From: Desulfobaccales bacterium | GTDB taxonomy: Bacteria; Desulfobacterota; Desulfobaccia; Desulfobaccales; 0-14-0-80-60-11 | Assembly (NCBI GenBank): GCA_030694005.1 | Contig: JAUXZG010000226.1 | Location: 1 to 32,171 of the forward strand | DNA length: 32,171 bases | Direction of reading: 5' to 3' | In this document: positions 1 to 8,780 of the stretch, piece after piece | Layout: every line of letters begins with the position of its first letter | How positions within the stretch are numbered: position 1 is the stretch's first letter | The notes under the pieces: model-generated | Database searches by the model: none | The model's input: the letters and a program-made list of their open reading frames with translations, nothing else | Told to the model about the DNA's origin: nothing | Translations under genes and position numbers: made by a program

Positions 1-197
1 AAGACGATCTTACCCTTGGTAGGTTCCAGGATCAGGCTGGTGCAAAGCAACATCGTGGTCTTGCCCGAGCCGCTGGGTCCCAGGAGGGCCAACAAATCCC
101 CGGCAGACACCGAGAGAGAAACGTCCGCCAAAGCTCGCGCCGCCAAACGGCCCGAGCCGAAAACTTTGGTTAGGCCTTCGATGCTGAGGACTTCCAT
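1..197 (-). CDS. ABC transporter ATP-binding protein, DevA/LolD type (partial)
   Basis: This is the N-terminal 65 residues of an ABC ATPase; the rest lies beyond the left edge. The reading starts [16 protein letters not shown], and residues 40-47 are a textbook Walker A, GPSGSGKT. The start is an ATG at 197-195 preceded by GGAGG, and it overlaps the permease stop by one base (TGATG), so translation is probably coupled. It would hydrolyse ATP on the cytoplasmic side to drive the DevC-like permease encoded just upstream. With HlyD and TolC homologues in the same operon it fits a tripartite DevBCA/MacAB-like exporter. The signature motif and Walker B are outside the window, so the subfamily rests on context. 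Confidence 0.88.
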   Translation of the reverse strand, partial: MEVLSIEGLTKVFGSGRLAARALADVSLSVSAGDLLALLGPSGSGKTTMLLCTSLILEPTKGKIV

Positions 198-1396
198 CAA
201 TGCCCTCCCAACGCCATGGCGGGTTGGATCTTTAAGGCCTGCCAGAGACCTAAAATGCTGGCCAGGATACCGCCCCCGAAGGCCACCAAAAAGGTTAGCA
301 GGTCATCGCCGGGCACTCTCAAAATGGTCTTGGGAAAAAGCTGATAGGTGCTCTGGATCAGGGCCAGGCCTAATAAAAAGGCGCTGATGGTTAACAGCAG
401 GGACTGTTCCATGACCAGGCGCACGATGACCCCGTTGGGGGCGCCGATGAGTTTCATGACCGCGATGCTGCGGATTTTTTCCATAGTAAAGGTATAGATC
501 ACCAGGGAAACGATGACTACCGAGATGAGCGACAGCAGAGTGCGGAAGAGCAAGAGCTGCTTGGTCATGCCGGCCAGCCGCCCTTTCAACATTAACTGCA
601 CCTCTTCCTGGGTGGTGAACACGGAAAAATAGAGCCAGTTCTCAATGTGGCGCGCCACCGCGGCGCGATCCGCCCCGGGTTGCAACCGCACCAGGATAGC
701 ATTGATAATGTGGGTATCCGGCTGCAACTTGGGCAGCAATTTTTCCGACAGCGAGGGAAATAATTAGGCCTGGCCCGAGAGGGTGCGAAGCGATCGCTCC
801 CGCTGATTGCGCACCTCTTCATTGTCTTTTTGATAGAGAACTTCCTGGGCATCAGGCAAAGATAAGTATACCAAGGGCTCCCCGTTCGTATCGAGCGCCC
901 CCCGGGTGATACCTACTACCGTATAGGTGTGCAGGCCCAAGAGAAGCCTGTCTCCCAGGCGCACGCCCAATTTGGCGTCGGCCACCATTTCGTAATGGGC
1001 GCGCCCGATATTCCTCCCGGCATAGATCTTTTGCGGCCCTCCCAGCCCCCCGAAGACATCGTAGCCGATGATGCTGAAGTGCCGGCTCTGGCCCCCCACT
1101 TGCCTTTCTACGGTGTAATAAATGAAGGGACTGGCCTTCTCCACCCCAGGGACGGCCTTAACGCTATAATGGTAATACTCGGGCATGGAGGACTGCTCGT
1201 TGAAAGGCCCGCCCCGATAACGTTCCACCACCCAGAGGTCGGGGTTGGTAGCCTTAATGACTGCGGTGCCTTCGTAGATATTGCCGCGATAGAGGCCGTT
1301 CATGGCCAGGACGATGGTAAACAACAGGCCTACCCCGATCACCGTGGCGATAAACCGACCTTTGTGGAGCTTGAGGTCATAGACCGCTAAATCCAT
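197..1396 (-). pseudogene. DevC/FtsX-like ABC permease interrupted by one in-frame TAA
   Basis: The two halves read in the same frame: residues 1-210 (1396 down to 767) and a second half ending at 197, separated only by a TAA at 764-766. Translation after the stop resumes at once as LFPSLSEKLLPKLQPD and stays open to the natural stop, giving about 399 codons, a normal size for DevC-like permeases. An N-terminal membrane helix (about residues 13-34) precedes a periplasmic domain; three hydrophobic segments follow in the second half, including the LISVVIVSLVIYTF and SLLLTISAFLLGLAL regions, the FtsX arrangement. The start overlaps the hlyD stop (TGATG). A real nonsense mutation, a base-call error, or two split polypeptides (a TTG lies at 739) are all possible. 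No frameshift is needed to join the halves. Confidence 0.8.
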
Positions 1397-2556
1397 CAGT
1401 CCTCCTGGGAGGCGATGGTCTTGACTTCCAGCCGGATTTTTTTACCGGGTATAATCCCGGAGGGGTTAATGACTACCAAATCCCCCTCCTGCAAGCCTTC
1501 CAATACCGCCGTCCTTTTCCCGTCTTGCAGCCCCAGGGAAATTTTTTGGAAGCGCACCAGGCCCTTATCCGCCACCAGGACGCCTTTGTGGCCGTTTCTG
1601 GTGGTGATGGCGGACAGAGGCACTGCCGCCGCGGTCTGGCCCCCGGTATTGATGTCCACTTCAGCCTCCTCGCCAATGACCAGGGGATCGGGCAGAGCGG
1701 CAAATTTCACGTTCACTTCCAATTCCCGGGTCACCGTGTCCGCTTCCTTATTGAGGCGGACGACCTCGCCTTGAAAGGACCTGCCGGAGCGCAGTTTAAT
1801 CTTGGCTTTTTGCCCTTCCCGTAGTTGGGCTACCAGGGTTTGGTCGATCCAGGCCGCCACCCAGATCTGGTCAAGGTCAACCATCTGGAAGATGGGGTTC
1901 CCCGGAGACACGGTGTTGCCCACTTCCGCCTTGCGCACGGTAATCAAGCCGTCCATGGGCGCCAGAATACGCGTGTAGTTATGAAGCGCCTCGGCCGCGT
2001 GGGTTTCGGATTGGGCCTGGGCCTGGGCCGCCTCCAGAGCCGCCACGGTGCCCCGGGTGGCCGCCACCTCGCTTTCTGCCACCTTTAGTTGGGCTTTGGT
2101 GGTGTCAAAGGCCGCCTGGGAGATATAGCCGGGTTTAAATACTTCCAGGTCCCGCTGGTAATTGCTTTGGGCGAGGGCCAAGTTTGCCTGGGACTTGGCC
2201 AAATCAGCCTGGGCCCGCGCCAGTTCTCGCTGGGCGCGGCTTTTAGCCGCGTGGGCCACGGCGGTGCGGGCTTTTAATTCCACGGAGTCAAGTTCTGCGA
2301 GGAGTTGGCCCTTCTGCACCCTATCACCTTGGTCTGCATAGAGCTTTTCTAAAATCCCGGTAATCTTGGTGCTTACCACTACCGATACCCTGGATTGCAC
2401 CGTGCCCGGCCCGTGGACTTGACCCTGGATTTCTAGCTGTTGCACTGCGACGACCGGCACCGGCGGGCAATACCAGAATAGCCTATAGCCCAATAATATG
2501 ATGATAAGAACGCCCCCCGCGGCTCCAACCGCCTTCTTGCCCCCAGGTATTTTCAC
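1396..2556 (-). CDS. HlyD-family periplasmic adaptor (membrane fusion) protein
   Basis: This 386-residue protein has an N-terminal membrane anchor (about residues 10-27, IILLGYRLFW region) and a lipoyl half-motif near 60-90. An Ala/Gln-rich coiled-coil hairpin spans roughly 95-185. The second lipoyl half follows (RILAPMDGLITVRKAEVG), then a beta-barrel domain. This order is typical of adaptors that link an inner-membrane ABC transporter to TolC. It starts with GTG at 2556, overlapping the TolC stop by four bases (GTGA), and its stop overlaps the permease start. It therefore sits second in a coupled TolC-HlyD-DevC-ATPase operon. The exported substrate cannot be told from sequence. Confidence 0.9.
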   Translation of the reverse strand: MKIPGGKKAVGAAGGVLIIILLGYRLFWYCPPVPVVAVQQLEIQGQVHGPGTVQSRVSVVVSTKITGILEKLYADQGDRVQKGQLLAELDSVELKARTAVAHAAKSRAQRELARAQADLAKSQANLALAQSNYQRDLEVFKPGYISQAAFDTTKAQLKVAESEVAATRGTVAALEAAQAQAQSETHAAEALHNYTRILAPMDGLITVRKAEVGNTVSPGNPIFQMVDLDQIWVAAWIDQTLVAQLREGQKAKIKLRSGRSFQGEVVRLNKEADTVTRELEVNVKFAALPDPLVIGEEAEVDINTGGQTAAAVPLSAITTRNGHKGVLVADKGLVRFQKISLGLQDGKRTAVLEGLQEGDLVVINPSGIIPGKKIRLEVKTIASQED

Positions 2557-3911
2557 TTCTGCGCACCTCCCCGGTCGCCTTGTTGAGAAGCCTCCAATTG
2601 GCCGAAGCCGATTATTTGCTTGACCCGCGCCTTGCCGATCTCATAGGCCACGGCATATCTGATAAAGTTGAAGCGCGAACCGGTCAACTCCACCTGCGCC
2701 TGGAGCACGTCCAGACCGATGGCCTTGCCGTGCCGGTAAAGGGTTTGGGCGCTGGCATAGGCTTCTTCATTGGTGGTCAGGGTTTGCCGGGAGGTAACCA
2801 CCCCCTGGCGGGCATTTTCCTGGTCTTTCCAGGCGGCCGTCAAATCCACCTTGAGCCCATTGAGACGGTCCCGCTTTTTCTCCAGCAACTGCAGGTTTTG
2901 GGAAGAGGCCTTAGCCACCTGGGCCTTGGTTAAGCCACCCTCGAAAAAGGGAAACTCCATAAAGACTCCTGCCAGCCATTCCGGTTTAGTGCCTCCCAGG
3001 TCCCGGTGGCGCACATCGCTGCTGGCCTGGAGGCTGACTTCCGGGAAATAGCCCCCCCGGGCGGCTTTAATCAAGGCTTGACTTTGCGCCAGTTCAATAT
3101 CAAGTCTCTTAATCTCCGGGTTATCTTTTAGCGCTTTCTGCCACAACGATTCAATATCGGCAGCCGCGGCGAACTCTTGGGGTAAATGCCCTCTGATATC
3201 CACCTGAATCTGCTCCTTCAGCCCCAGGGTGCGGGCCAAAATCTCCCGCGCCAGGCTCACGGCGTTTTCCCCCTCCACCTTAGCCTGTGCTGCCTCGGAC
3301 ACCTGGGATTGGGCCCGAAAAGAATCCAGGTGGGTAACTTTGCCGGCTTTAAAAAAGCCCTCGGTGAGCTTGGCAAACCCCTGCCGTTGTTGCAAGGTTT
3401 CCCGGGCCACTTTCAGGTTCTCCCTGGCTTCAATAAAACGATAAAAGGCCTCAGTAACCGTAAATGCTACTTCTTCCGCAGTCCTTTGGACTTCCTCTTT
3501 CTGGGCCTTACTGCCGGTTTTGGCGGCCTGGGTATTATAGTAGGTCTTTAAGCCGTCAAATATTATTTGCTTCCCGGTAACGCCGGTATACCCCTCTCTT
3601 TTGAACAGTTCGATATTGGTGAGGCCGCCCCCGGAAGAAAATCGATTAGGCGGCTGTCTATCATAGTAGGATAACAGCACGAGCCGGGGGAAAAACTTGG
3701 ACCGGGCCGCCTGGTAGTCCGCCAGCAATTCCTGGATCTTCTCCCGGCTGGCGCCCAGGACCGGATTATACTGTCGGGCCAGGGCCAGGCAATCCTCCAG
3801 GCTCAGGGCCTGATAATCCTGGGCCCGCGCTGCGGGCCTCCCGGTCTGGAGAATAATCAAGACCCAGACCATCGCCACAAGCCCGCGGAGACACTTTGAT
3901 TTGAAGGGCAT
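2553..3911 (-). CDS. TolC-family outer-membrane efflux protein
   Basis: The product is 452 residues from the ATG at 3911, which has a good Shine-Dalgarno (GGGAGGTCATC before ATG); a TTG at 3935 is a poorer choice. A signal peptide (about residues 1-31, hydrophobic LVAMVWVLIILQ, then ARA-QD) precedes two long helical repeats of the outer-membrane efflux family. They begin at LSLEDCLALARQYNP and, in the second half, near the AAADIESLWQKALKDNPEI region. TolC proteins form the trimeric outer-membrane and periplasmic channel. As first gene of the operon it would supply the exit duct for the adaptor and ABC pump encoded downstream. Confidence 0.9.
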   Translation of the reverse strand: MPFKSKCLRGLVAMVWVLIILQTGRPAARAQDYQALSLEDCLALARQYNPVLGASREKIQELLADYQAARSKFFPRLVLLSYYDRQPPNRFSSGGGLTNIELFKREGYTGVTGKQIIFDGLKTYYNTQAAKTGSKAQKEEVQRTAEEVAFTVTEAFYRFIEARENLKVARETLQQRQGFAKLTEGFFKAGKVTHLDSFRAQSQVSEAAQAKVEGENAVSLAREILARTLGLKEQIQVDIRGHLPQEFAAAADIESLWQKALKDNPEIKRLDIELAQSQALIKAARGGYFPEVSLQASSDVRHRDLGGTKPEWLAGVFMEFPFFEGGLTKAQVAKASSQNLQLLEKKRDRLNGLKVDLTAAWKDQENARQGVVTSRQTLTTNEEAYASAQTLYRHGKAIGLDVLQAQVELTGSRFNFIRYAVAYEIGKARVKQIIGFGQLEASQQGDRGGAQK

Positions 3912-4022
3912 GATGACCTCCCAGGGGAGGGACAAGGGGTTTGCGGATCCCTTAAAAGGTTGCGATAGAGGGGAGAACGGGTGTCACCTGCTCTCTACAG
4001 CCTCATCCAAAGGAAGGATGGT

Positions 4023-4064
4023 TGAAGGAGGGCCCAGGAGTCCAGGCCCCGGCACCCTCCTTCA
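4023..4064 (-). terminator. Hairpin downstream of the Spy-like gene
   Basis: A perfect 10-base inverted repeat (TGAAGGAGGG at 4023-4032, complement at 4055-4064) encloses a 22-base GC-rich loop, between the Spy-like stop and the tolC start. There is no T tract after it, so it could be a weak terminator, an mRNA-stabilising hairpin or an attenuator ahead of the efflux operon. Confidence 0.35.
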
Positions 4065-4085
4065 GAAGGGGATATTAGTTTATTT

Positions 4086-4541
4086 TTACCAACCGCCACC
4101 GCGGCCCATACCGCCACCGGGACACATGGCCATGCCCATGCCACCGGGGCCGCCCATGCCCATACCGGCACCCTGACCTTTGCCCATGGGGCCTTGGGGA
4201 CAGATCTTCCTGGCCTGCATCTTGAAGGCCACGGCCTTCTCCTGCATCTGTTCTCTCAAAGCATTTAACTCTTTCTGCTTGGCCAGAATCTGCTTCTCGT
4301 CCGGATTCTCGGCCCGCCAGAGAGCCGCCAACTCGGTCCGCTTGAGCATCATTTCCTTACGCAGGCTGGCAGTGTCATTCAAAAACTTCTGTTTAAGGTC
4401 AAACAACTGGCCGGCCTGCTCCGTGGTAAGATTCATCGCCCCTGGCCCGCAGCCCCAGGGCCGCGCCCAGGAGGAGGCGGCCAAAGTCAGGCTCAAACTC
4501 AAAGCCAGCAGTAACACCAAAGATAACTTGCCTTTCTTCAT
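4086..4541 (-). CDS. Spy/CpxP/ZraP-like periplasmic protein
   Basis: This 151-residue protein has a clear signal peptide (MKKGKLSLVLLLALSLSLTL, cleavage probably after the SSWA region). The helical body carries the LTTEQAGQLFDLKQKF signature and the charged DEKQILAKQKELNALREQM helix typical of the Spy/CpxP/ZraP (LTXXQ) superfamily, periplasmic chaperones or metal-stress sensors. The last ~35 residues are Gly/Met-rich (MGMGGPGGMGMAMCPGGGM), suggesting a metal-binding tail like that of ZraP. A GAGGAG lies 8 bases before the ATG. It lies directly upstream of the TolC efflux operon in the same direction, fitting an envelope or metal stress response, but co-regulation is inferred. Confidence 0.8.
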   Translation of the reverse strand: MKKGKLSLVLLLALSLSLTLAASSWARPWGCGPGAMNLTTEQAGQLFDLKQKFLNDTASLRKEMMLKRTELAALWRAENPDEKQILAKQKELNALREQMQEKAVAFKMQARKICPQGPMGKGQGAGMGMGGPGGMGMAMCPGGGMGRGGGW

Positions 4542-4650
4542 GTCAATTAACTCCTCATCTTAATTCTTTAGGATTTTAAGCCCGGGGTTTCCGGCCTTTA
4601 CCTAATAAAACCCCAAAATCCCCAGAACCCGGCGCGGGAGGTGGAAAAAA

Positions 4651-4850
4651 TTGAGGGGAAGGTGGGGGAACGCAGTTCCCCCACCCTCCCCTCAAACTCC
4701 CCTCCCCACCCCCTTTAAGGGGGCCGGGGAAGGAGGGGCCTTTGGCCCCCACCTTCCCCGGCCTTTTTAAACCCATAAGGGATTGGGGGTGGGGGTGTGG
4801 GGGAGTTTTTTGTAAGGGTAAGGGCCTGCGGCCCTTAGCCCCCTCCCCCA
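4651..4850. repeat. Composite GC-rich palindromic repeat with G-quadruplex motif
   Basis: It starts with a long hairpin (TTGAGGGGAAGG arm and its complement ending CTCCCCTCAA). A second hairpin around GGGGCC/GGCCCC follows, then G-runs at 4779-4803 (GGG-ATT-GGGGG-T-GGGGG-TGT-GGGGG), a T6 tract and a C-rich end. Closely related sequence occurs at 17742-17860 (first half) and at 10188-10377 and 24161-24270 (second half). It lies downstream of the HAD gene, overlaps its last codons and could terminate that operon. Confidence 0.8.
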
Positions 4851-5506
4851 CTCTCCTCCTCAAACAATAACGCGCCCAGTTCGGGCCAGCCTTTTACTTC
4901 GATAAAAGGGTGAGGTAGACGGTTCCAGGGTTGGGCAAAGAGGATGGGGGTGATGCCGTGCTGGGCCAGGGGCCAGCAGGTTTCCAGGCGGTCTTCCACG
5001 AAAAACTCAATGCCGTGGTCTTTAAGGTAGTGCAGTTTGGTGTCCGGGTCGCCGGTGGCCAGCACCCGGATAACTTCAGGCGGCACCGTCTCCAGGGTGC
5101 GGTGCAGCCAGGTGGTGATGGGCGTGGCCCGGTCCCGGGCGGTGACGAATAACAGGGGCGCCTCCTGGGCCAACCGGGTGAGCACCGGCACCGCGTGGGG
5201 GAAGGGTTCCACGGGCAGCTCATGGGGGCGGTCGATGAGTTCCCTGATAAGGGCGTCGATAATCCAGGGTTCCAGGTCCAGGCATTCTTCTAAATAAAAA
5301 GTGGTGATGTGCTCGTAGCGCAGGTGGTGGCCCTTATCGTAGCGCTGCCGGGCCAGGTTAAGAAAGGTGGTCATGATGTCCGCCACCACCCCGTCGATGT
5401 CGAAGGCCAGGCGGTCTTTGGGGATGCGGGGAATCCCTGGTCTTTTAGGGAGAAGACTCCTGTGAGGCTGGGGCCGGGAGGGCTTTTTGAATTTATTTTG
5501 GTTCAT
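4835..5506 (-). CDS. HAD-superfamily 5'-nucleotidase-like protein
   Basis: This 223-residue protein carries the HAD motif I as FDIDGVVAD (catalytic Asp36 and Asp38). Motif II lies around LLFVTARDRATPITTW and a motif III/IV region around GIEFFVEDRLETCWPLA. It resembles the 5'(3')-deoxyribonucleotidase/YorS-type group of phosphatases, which dephosphorylate nucleotides in the cytoplasm; the substrate is not provable here. It overlaps the phosphoribosyltransferase gene by 14 bases, so the two are probably translated together, suggesting nucleotide salvage or turnover. Its last few residues (SGGGG) and its stop codon come from the dispersed repeat at 4651-4850, so the native C-terminus may have been replaced. 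Confidence 0.8.
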   Translation of the reverse strand: MNQNKFKKPSRPQPHRSLLPKRPGIPRIPKDRLAFDIDGVVADIMTTFLNLARQRYDKGHHLRYEHITTFYLEECLDLEPWIIDALIRELIDRPHELPVEPFPHAVPVLTRLAQEAPLLFVTARDRATPITTWLHRTLETVPPEVIRVLATGDPDTKLHYLKDHGIEFFVEDRLETCWPLAQHGITPILFAQPWNRLPHPFIEVKGWPELGALLFEEESGGGG

Positions 5507-6191
5507 GGTTCCGCTTCGGCAAGGATTCCAAGATTTCCAGGACTTCTTCTTCGGTTAGATCATACCAATTCACGTAGGCGTCAGCCACCGCGAAGGACCA
5601 CCCGCCCCGGACATTGAGGCAGACGAGGCGGTCCATTAGGGGCAGGAGTTCCGCCGCGGTGCGGGCCGAGGCGGTGGGCACGGCCACGATGATTTCTCCG
5701 GGGTTCCGGCCTCTCAGAAACTTGATGGCCGCCCGCATGGTGTACCCCGAGGCCAGGCCGTCATCCACGATGAGGGTAGGCCGCCCGGCCAGGTCCGGGT
5801 AAGGCCGGCCGCCCCGGAGCCGGGCTTCCCGCTGCCTCAAGGCGGCCAGGGTTTTTTGTAACTGGGCCTCGATCTCCTGGGGGGAGAGGGGCACCCGGCG
5901 GAGCAATTCTTCGTTAAGGACGGCCTGGCCCGCCGGGTCCAGGGCACCGAAGCCGGCTTCCGTAGTCCAGGGAAGCTGAATCTTCCGCGCGATGACCAGG
6001 TCCAGGGGAACTTTTAAGACCCGGGCGATTTCTGCGCCCACCGGCACGCCGCCCGCCGGAATGGCAAAGAGATGAACCTCATGGCCATAGTATTCCAGCA
6101 GTCTGGCCGCCAGCCGGCGGCCGGCGTCAGTGCGGTCCTTAAAGACATAAAGGCGATCCCTTAAGCCAGGGTCTTCAACCAGTGTTCCCAT
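5493..6191 (-). CDS. Phosphoribosyltransferase-domain protein
   Basis: The likely product is 232 residues from the ATG at 6191. The frame opens further upstream to 6260, but that stretch is Gly/Arg-rich and lacks domain features. Residues 141-151 (IVDDGLASGYT) match the PRPP-binding loop of type I phosphoribosyltransferases, and the AIPAGGVPVGAEIARVL segment matches the family's N-terminal core. These cytoplasmic proteins transfer or remove phosphoribosyl groups, often in purine or pyrimidine salvage; this stand-alone group is mostly uncharacterised. The gene overlaps the HAD nucleotidase by 14 bases, and an ATP-grasp gene lies 89 bases upstream on the same strand. Confidence 0.82.
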   Translation of the reverse strand: MGTLVEDPGLRDRLYVFKDRTDAGRRLAARLLEYYGHEVHLFAIPAGGVPVGAEIARVLKVPLDLVIARKIQLPWTTEAGFGALDPAGQAVLNEELLRRVPLSPQEIEAQLQKTLAALRQREARLRGGRPYPDLAGRPTLIVDDGLASGYTMRAAIKFLRGRNPGEIIVAVPTASARTAAELLPLMDRLVCLNVRGGWSFAVADAYVNWYDLTEEEVLEILESLPKRNHEPK

Positions 6192-6280
6192 TGTATTTCT
6201 TCTAAAGGCACGGCTCGCCGTGCCCCTGCCGGGTTCACCCCCACCCTGGCCCTCCCCCAAATCACTTTCTCAAAATCCTG

Positions 6281-7051
6281 TTAAGATTGTTCCCATTGGC
6301 GGTGGAAGTCCTCTTGTAGGGCGTTCACCCGCTGGCGGAATTCTTCCTGGCTGAGGCGGGCCCCGGCGAGGCCTCCTTTAAGATTGATCTCGGAAAGATA
6401 AACCTGGCCCTGGGGGCTTAAGAGCAGGTCCAGGATGGCGTAAGGAAATCTTCCCCGGGTCATGACCCGGCGGCAAAATTCCACCTGTTCCACATTTAGG
6501 GTGTTAGGGATGGCTGAGCCGCCCTGAAAGAGATTCTTCCGGAAGCTGTGGGGGTTGAGGCGTTCGTAGGACTCCAGGTAATCCCCCAATGCCACCACCC
6601 TCAAGTCCCGGGCCTCGGGCACAAGGGGTTGCACCACCAGGGGGTAGGGCAAACCTTGCAAAGCCGCCAGGCTGTAAAGGACTTCCAGAGAGGGCCACAG
6701 GCTCACGCCCAAGCCCAGGTTGGCCCGGTCCCTTTTGGTGACTACCTGTCCCATTTCCTGGGAGTGAAAGTCAGGCAGATGGGCGGCCAGGTCCGCCAGA
6801 ACGTAAGCCACAAAAGTGCCGGGGACCATGAATTCTCCCAGGACTTCGGCCTGGGCCGCCTTGGAGCGGCTTAAGTGCTGGGCCAAAGCCGCGGGGAAGC
6901 AGGCCACCCCCCGGTCCAGCAGATCCAGCAACTTGATCTCTTCGGCGGGACGCAGGGCCAGGGGGCCGATCACCGCGTCCCCGGCCTGAAGTTGCCGATA
7001 GTATTTGCGGAAATCAGTGATGGTGCGGACTATTATTCGGTCTCGCGACAT
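6281..7051 (-). CDS. ATP-grasp (RimK-like) family protein
   Basis: This product is 256 residues from the ATG at 7051, placed seven bases after the glycosyltransferase stop; the open frame runs on to 7192, but that would overlap the upstream gene. The second half looks like an ATP-grasp fold. DLRVVALGDYLESYER and HSFRKNLFQGGSA resemble the nucleotide-binding strand and loop. DLLLSPQGQVYLSEINLKGG resembles the metal-binding E-x-N motif. Such enzymes ligate a carboxylate to an amine or thiol using ATP. The N-terminal ~90 residues (RTITDFRKYYRQLQAGDAVIG) are not recognised. The substrate is unknown; the neighbour suggests cell-surface or glycan work, which is inference. Confidence 0.65.
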   Translation of the reverse strand: MSRDRIIVRTITDFRKYYRQLQAGDAVIGPLALRPAEEIKLLDLLDRGVACFPAALAQHLSRSKAAQAEVLGEFMVPGTFVAYVLADLAAHLPDFHSQEMGQVVTKRDRANLGLGVSLWPSLEVLYSLAALQGLPYPLVVQPLVPEARDLRVVALGDYLESYERLNPHSFRKNLFQGGSAIPNTLNVEQVEFCRRVMTRGRFPYAILDLLLSPQGQVYLSEINLKGGLAGARLSQEEFRQRVNALQEDFHRQWEQS

Positions 7052-7058
7052 TGCCGCC

Positions 7059-8660
7059 TCAGGGGGAGGCCAGTTTGAGCCGGGAGGGGGACGCCAGTTT
7101 AACCCTTGGCCGGGGGGCTGAGAGGTTACCTTTATCAGGTTTCGGCACGCGGTCCTGGCGGACATAAATGTCGTAATAATCAACCTGGGCAATGCGCCGC
7201 CAACCCCGCTTCAACAGGGCCGGGGAGTAAACCTGTTTGAATACCCCCTTCCCGAAGCATCCCAGGATCAACAGGTCGGCTCCCACCCGGTTGAAATCAT
7301 AAGGTTTCTGTCGCGGATTCAGCAACACTATCCGTTCCGGAGTGGACTCCACAAAGAAATACGGCGGCATCAAATGTATGCGATGGTCATCGTCTAAGAA
7401 GGCCAGTTCATATTCCGGAGTTTCGATGAGACAGTCCCGAGACACATGGGCCCGCAGGTAGTTCACCAGACGAGAAGGGGAATCGGCCCGGGATTTCAAG
7501 ATTTGGGCCAGATAATCCACCGCCGGCAGGGGGTATACCATCAGCAGGGCCAACAGCATCCCGGGGACCAGCCAGGCCGGGAGGCGGCGGCCCAAAGGGG
7601 CAGTGAGCCGCGCCATCGCCTGGCGGACGAAATGGGCGGCCAGCGGGCTGGCCAGGAATAAGGCCGGCAAGGCGAACCGGTGCCAATAAACCGCATTCAG
7701 ATAAAACAGGCTCCAGAGAAGAAAATTCCCTACCCAAAGTTTGGCCCCGAACGAGACGGCCTCTTTCTTCCAGAGCCAGCAGGCTCCTAAAATTCCCAGC
7801 CAGAAAAGGGGATGCCCCAACAGATAGGTGACGCTCTCCGGGTAGAGCCGGCCGATGGTAAAAGGCGTGAAAAACTCGTGGCACAAGAGCTTCTTCTGAA
7901 GGAAGAAATGTAGGATGGCGGCTTTAAGGCCCCCCAAAATGAACCATTTAAGGAGGACATAGGCCAAAAGCGGCAGGGCCAGCCCCAGGCTATAAGCCAG
8001 GAGCCGCTTTACCAATTGCCCTTTATCCCGCCAACTCTGTTGAGCCAACACCACCAGGGGGGGCAGGAAGGCCAGGCCGTAAAATTCTTTGGCGTCGAAG
8101 GCCAGCCCTAAGCAAAGCCCCCCCAGAAAGAGGGGGAGCAGGGAAACCTCCTCCAGGGCCTTGACTAAAAGCCAGGTGCCCAAGAGAAAGAGGGCCAGGC
8201 CGGGGATATCCCCCAGGACCGAGCGGCCCCAGTAAAAGGCATCGGTGCCCAAGAGGGCCAGGGCCACGGCTCCCAGGGCGGTAACCGGGCCCACCAGACG
8301 CCGGGCCCCCAGATATAAGGCCAGGAAGGCCAGGACCAGGTAAGCTCCGGCCACCAAGCGCCCGGGGACCAACCCCACCCCCAGGAGGCGGTAGGCCAGG
8401 GCCACCGGCAAGATCACCGCCGGCCCGGCGCTGATGCGGAAGTCCAGATCGTTCAATTGATCCGGACTTTGCACCGTAAAGGCATACCGCCCATGCTGCA
8501 CCAGATTGGCGGCGGTCTCAGAAAAAATGCCCTCATCCCACCAGATGGTGGGGTAATTGGCCAGGTTATAGAAGCTCCCCACCAACACCAGGACCGCCAA
8601 CAACAGCCCCACCCCAAAGGCTGGGGAAAAGAGGCGCATGCGAGGGTTACTGAGGTTCAC
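7059..8660 (-). CDS. GT39/ArnT-like membrane glycosyltransferase
   Basis: This 533-residue polytopic protein has about ten or more hydrophobic segments. Early on it carries TIWWDEGIFSETAANLVQHG (residues 38-57), the acidic loop motif of the GT39/PMT/ArnT superfamily, in which Asp42 and Glu43 face the periplasm. These enzymes use polyprenyl-phosphate sugars to glycosylate lipids or proteins at the periplasmic face. The start is GTG at 8660, with AAGG eight bases upstream; an ATG at 8639 is an alternative. The C-terminal tail has a short duplication (VKLASP, then LKLASP) from a tandem repeat near 7063-7103. It is the first gene of a four-gene minus-strand run. Acceptor and sugar are unknown. 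Confidence 0.82.
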   Translation of the reverse strand: MNLSNPRMRLFSPAFGVGLLLAVLVLVGSFYNLANYPTIWWDEGIFSETAANLVQHGRYAFTVQSPDQLNDLDFRISAGPAVILPVALAYRLLGVGLVPGRLVAGAYLVLAFLALYLGARRLVGPVTALGAVALALLGTDAFYWGRSVLGDIPGLALFLLGTWLLVKALEEVSLLPLFLGGLCLGLAFDAKEFYGLAFLPPLVVLAQQSWRDKGQLVKRLLAYSLGLALPLLAYVLLKWFILGGLKAAILHFFLQKKLLCHEFFTPFTIGRLYPESVTYLLGHPLFWLGILGACWLWKKEAVSFGAKLWVGNFLLWSLFYLNAVYWHRFALPALFLASPLAAHFVRQAMARLTAPLGRRLPAWLVPGMLLALLMVYPLPAVDYLAQILKSRADSPSRLVNYLRAHVSRDCLIETPEYELAFLDDDHRIHLMPPYFFVESTPERIVLLNPRQKPYDFNRVGADLLILGCFGKGVFKQVYSPALLKRGWRRIAQVDYYDIYVRQDRVPKPDKGNLSAPRPRVKLASPSRLKLASP

Positions 8661-8780
8661 AGGCCTTCATTCCTTGGTGAGCGACAATTTGGTAAGTTCT
8701 AATGGACACATCCTTTCCTCATTATCACCAGGATGGCCCCAATGAATGGCTGACAATCCTCACGGCACCCACTCCAATCA

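Noticed and set aside
197-739. The permease second half as a separate gene starting at TTG 739
   Set aside because: It has no ribosome site, and the open frame continues upstream to the TAA in register with the first half, so one interrupted gene is more likely.
4576-4863. A 95-codon minus-strand open frame
   Set aside because: It reads through the GC-rich repeat and gives only Gly/Pro-rich low-complexity sequence.
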